From: Geobacter sp.
GTDB lineage: Bacteria; Desulfobacterota; Desulfuromonadia; Geobacterales; Pseudopelobacteraceae
DNA: 64,000 nt
Direction of reading: 5' to 3'
Assembly (NCBI GenBank): GCA_009684515.1
Contig: WKKS01000003.1
Coordinates: 1-64,000 of the forward strand
Shown piece by piece: positions 62,416 to 64,000 of the stretch. The stretch's first letter is position 1. Each line of letters opens with the position of its first letter. Made by a program: the position numbers and the translations under genes. The notes below the pieces were generated by a model. It made no database searches and was not told the origin of the DNA. It saw only the letters and a list, made by a program, of their open reading frames with translations.

Positions 62416-62991
62416 TTAAAGCCGTATTACCCTTGTTGTAGAAAGAATGGTCTCGACGGTCATCAGCATATTGGTTGTGGAACCGGAGCGCAATTTGTCC
62501 TTGATCCCCAAAAAGTCGAGGCAGAGTCCGCAAGACATAATTATAACTCCCATCCCAGCCAGTTTGTCCAGCGCTTCCAAAACGTCGGATCCTTCTGTCG
62601 TCAGGCGGACTCCGCTGTTCAAAAACAGCATGTGGGTTGGGAGGTTACGATTTTCAAGCAGGGTAAAAATAAGATTCTTCATCAGAAGGCGTCCCAGATC
62701 ATCAGGCCCGTCACCCAGTCGGTCGGACGTTATCAAAAATACGGTATCGTCCGGATTCGCTTCAATCACGGTTTCATTAGTCCGAATCCCGGAAGTGATT
62801 GTTAATGTACAATCATTATCTCGCAGTTGTTCCTGAACTTGATACCCTCTGTTAACCGCCAGGCGTGTTACGTTTTCACGAGGAGCGCCATTGTCGAGAT
62901 GGACCTGGACTTCTCCGTACTGCTCCAATGCTTTTTTTACAGTTATAACCGGAGCAGGACAGGGCATGTTTCGGCAGTCGATTGTATTCAT
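62416..62991 (-). CDS. yedF: sulfurtransferase-like selenium metabolism protein YedF
   Basis: A 191-residue protein: an N-terminal TusA/SirA-like domain (IDCRNMPCPAPVITVKKAL, the CPxP motif) followed by a DsrE-like domain (about 95-190) containing VIIMSCGLCLDFLGI with two cysteines. This two-domain form is the selenium-associated YedF family, found with SelD and thought to handle selenium or sulfur. The ATG at 62991 has GAGG upstream; a GTG at 63006 overlaps the upstream stop. The DUF3343 gene lies 11 bases before it, a pair seen repeatedly in selenium-using bacteria. Function in Se delivery is inferred. Confidence 0.85.
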   Translation of the reverse strand: MNTIDCRNMPCPAPVITVKKALEQYGEVQVHLDNGAPRENVTRLAVNRGYQVQEQLRDNDCTLTITSGIRTNETVIEANPDDTVFLITSDRLGDGPDDLGRLLMKNLIFTLLENRNLPTHMLFLNSGVRLTTEGSDVLEALDKLAGMGVIIMSCGLCLDFLGIKDKLRSGSTTNMLMTVETILSTTRVIRL

Positions 62992-63002
62992 ATGATATGA
63001 CC

Positions 63003-63305
63003 TCACAGATTTGATGGAACTGAGCCGTCTTCATTCCAAATGGTTTCATATTTGCCACCCGCCAACCGTCGGCAGATAAAAGCCGGCAACAGGTTCTCAT
63101 CAGTGAGTGTCTGCATGACGTCAGCGGACGCTTCCTCATCATAACGAAGCGCCAAACCGCAGTCGGCCGAAAGAGCCCTTGGGGCAGGAATAAGCAAGAC
63201 AGGAAGCCGCTTCGCCTTGAGAACACTCTCGGCCTTCATAACGCGGTGTGCCGAGTTGAACACAGCCAGTAACTGACCATCTTGAACCATTGTTCGTTTC
63301 TCCAT
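63003..63305 (-). CDS. DUF3343 putative Se/S carrier-like protein
   Basis: A 100-residue protein of the DUF3343 family: LLAVFNSAHRVMKAESVLKAKRLPVLLIPAPRALSADCGLALRYDEE, with the conserved cysteine in ADCG that may carry selenium or sulfur. Family annotation calls it a putative Se/S carrier protein; direct evidence is limited. It precedes yedF on the same strand with an 11-base gap. This pair supports active selenium metabolism in the organism, which is relevant to the in-frame TGA gene at 30.5 kb. Confidence 0.8.
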   Translation of the reverse strand: MEKRTMVQDGQLLAVFNSAHRVMKAESVLKAKRLPVLLIPAPRALSADCGLALRYDEEASADVMQTLTDENLLPAFICRRLAGGKYETIWNEDGSVPSNL

Positions 63306-63344
63306 ATGTAATCCTGATTACTAAAAGAAATATTGGAAAGCTGA

Positions 63345-63373
63345 TTGACAAAAAGTATGTGGCTTTCTACTAT
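63345..63373 (+). promoter_or_regulatory. promoter of the small membrane gene and dciA-like gene
   Basis: TTGACA (63345-63350), 17-base spacer and TACTAT (63368-63373). The ribosome site AAGGAG at about 63380 follows directly, so the leader is very short. Confidence 0.65.
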
Positions 63374-63392
63374 GCCTGAAAAGGAGTTGTTC

Positions 63393-63659
63393 ATGCAAGG
63401 TACAATCCTGGTTATCGGGCTCATCATCTTCTCGTTTATACTCAGCGTGCCGTGTGGTTATTTACGTCAAAACTATCCCAAGTATTCATCCATGTGGTTT
63501 CTCTTGATCCATCTGCCAATTCCGTTCATCGTACTGTTACGGTTGAAGGCCGGTGTCAGCTGGCACTTTATCCCGCTTACTCTGGGAGGTTCTGTCGCAG
63601 GACAGATCATAGGCGGGGTAATAAACCGCAGGAAACATCAAGATGGCAAAACGTCCTAG
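63393..63659 (+). CDS. small membrane protein, unknown
   Basis: An 88-residue protein with two or three hydrophobic segments: TILVIGLIIFSFILSVPCGYL, WFLLIHLPIPFIVLLRL and IPLTLGGSVAGQIIGGVI. It ends in a basic KHQDGKTS tail. No family recognised. The ATG at 63393 has AAGGAG 7 bases upstream; the frame continues upstream to 63345, but that would start inside the promoter. It overlaps the DUF721 gene by 17 bases. Confidence 0.75.
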   Translation: MQGTILVIGLIIFSFILSVPCGYLRQNYPKYSSMWFLLIHLPIPFIVLLRLKAGVSWHFIPLTLGGSVAGQIIGGVINRRKHQDGKTS

Positions 63660-64000
63660 AATGCCTTTCCCCCGGCCGTTGTCAGGACTCATCCAGGAAA
63701 GTCTGCACGGACTTGGCCTGGCCGAACGGTTGCGCGAGGCTGAAATCTGGAGGGTGTGGCCTGATGTGGTTGGGGAAACTGTTGCGGCACGTGCCCAACC
63801 GCTACGAATAATCAACGGCACCCTTACAGTCGCAGTTTCAAGTGCGCCGTGGATACAGGAACTCCGTTTCATGACCGGCATGATAAAGGACAAACTCAAT
63901 AATAACTTGGGTGGTGAGGTTGTTAGTGAAATACTGCTCAAAGCCGGTAAGGTTCAAAAAACGGATAATTATACCGACACGGATCCCCCCCAAAAAAAAC
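63643..64000 (+). CDS. DUF721 (DciA-like) protein, truncated by window end
   Basis: The ATG at 63643 (AGGA upstream) opens MAKRPRMPFPRPLSGLIQES, then WRVWPDVVGETVAARAQPLR, APWIQELRFM and LGGEVVSEILLKAG, the pattern of the DUF721 family. DciA proteins of this fold load the replicative helicase in bacteria lacking DnaC. The frame is still open at the last base, so the C-terminus lies beyond the window. The last visible codons run through C7 and A8 homopolymers, a slippage-prone tract. Confidence 0.75.
   Translation, partial: MAKRPRMPFPRPLSGLIQESLHGLGLAERLREAEIWRVWPDVVGETVAARAQPLRIINGTLTVAVSSAPWIQELRFMTGMIKDKLNNNLGGEVVSEILLKAGKVQKTDNYTDTDPPQKK

Overview
The window reads as a chromosomal segment of a Geobacter-like member of the Desulfuromonadia (former Deltaproteobacteria), of medium GC by eye. 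Pointers are a large secreted multicopper protein of the OmpB/OmpC type known from Geobacter iron(III) reduction, hopanoid side-chain gene hpnH, lipid A gene lpxC (Gram-negative envelope), an indolepyruvate oxidoreductase/phenylacetate-CoA ligase/LIV transporter block, sigma-54 regulators, and selenium-metabolism genes. I see no phage, plasmid, CRISPR array or intact insertion sequence; it is mostly well-packed core genome with several lineage-specific islands.

Layout. 0-8 kb: tRNA-Gln, ispE, cysE, lpxC, an AsmA-type protein, a CNNM/CorC membrane protein and a glycosyltransferase. 8-13 kb: ribosomal operon rpsF-rpsR-DUF2232-rplI (no ssb), a DUF2156 protein, an aminotransferase and HU. 13-22.4 kb: a leftward envelope/redox cluster (FKBP isomerase, SCO copper protein, a cytochrome c fused to a periplasmic binding domain, a small exported protein, the multicopper protein), followed by a cohesin-like exported protein. 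22.7-25.8 kb: bioB-bioD-bioA behind a perfect BirA-type inverted repeat. 25.9-31 kb: an NtrC-family regulator, tRNA-Asp, polyprenyl synthase, TlpA/CcdA thiol-redox pair, a VOC protein, and a leftward mini-operon of chorismate mutase, a free-standing DAHP-synthase regulatory domain and a very small membrane protein with an in-frame TGA. 31-37.6 kb: a 1563-residue exported multidomain protein and nadB. 37.9-48.4 kb: a rightward run iorA-iorB-carbonic anhydrase-paaK-ACT protein-two LivK-like binding proteins-livHMGF, suited to uptake and oxidation of aromatic or branched-chain amino acids. 48.5-53 kb: hpnH, a 73-bp palindromic element, and pyruvate dehydrogenase E1alpha-E1beta-E2. 53-58 kb: a FecR-type exported protein, nudC, mltG, rnhB. 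58-62.4 kb: the leftward operon ffh-rpsP-KH-rimM-trmD-SPOUT methyltransferase-rplS. 62.4-64 kb: yedF and a DUF3343 Se/S carrier-like gene, a small membrane protein and the start of a DUF721/DciA-like gene that runs off the end.

The most interesting observation is at 30,410-30,559 on the minus strand. A good ribosome site starts a 29-codon membrane-helix ORF that meets a TGA; the frame then stays open for 19 codons and ends only 8 bases before a strong terminator. A GC-rich stem-loop with a G-first loop sits at the distance from the TGA expected of a bacterial SECIS element. Together with yedF and DUF3343 in the same window this makes a candidate small selenoprotein that a standard annotation would truncate or miss. 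Second-tier observations are the cytochrome/binding-protein fusion inside the multicopper cluster, a C-terminal module shared by the two giant exported proteins, and the free-standing DAHP-synthase regulatory domain beside chorismate mutase.
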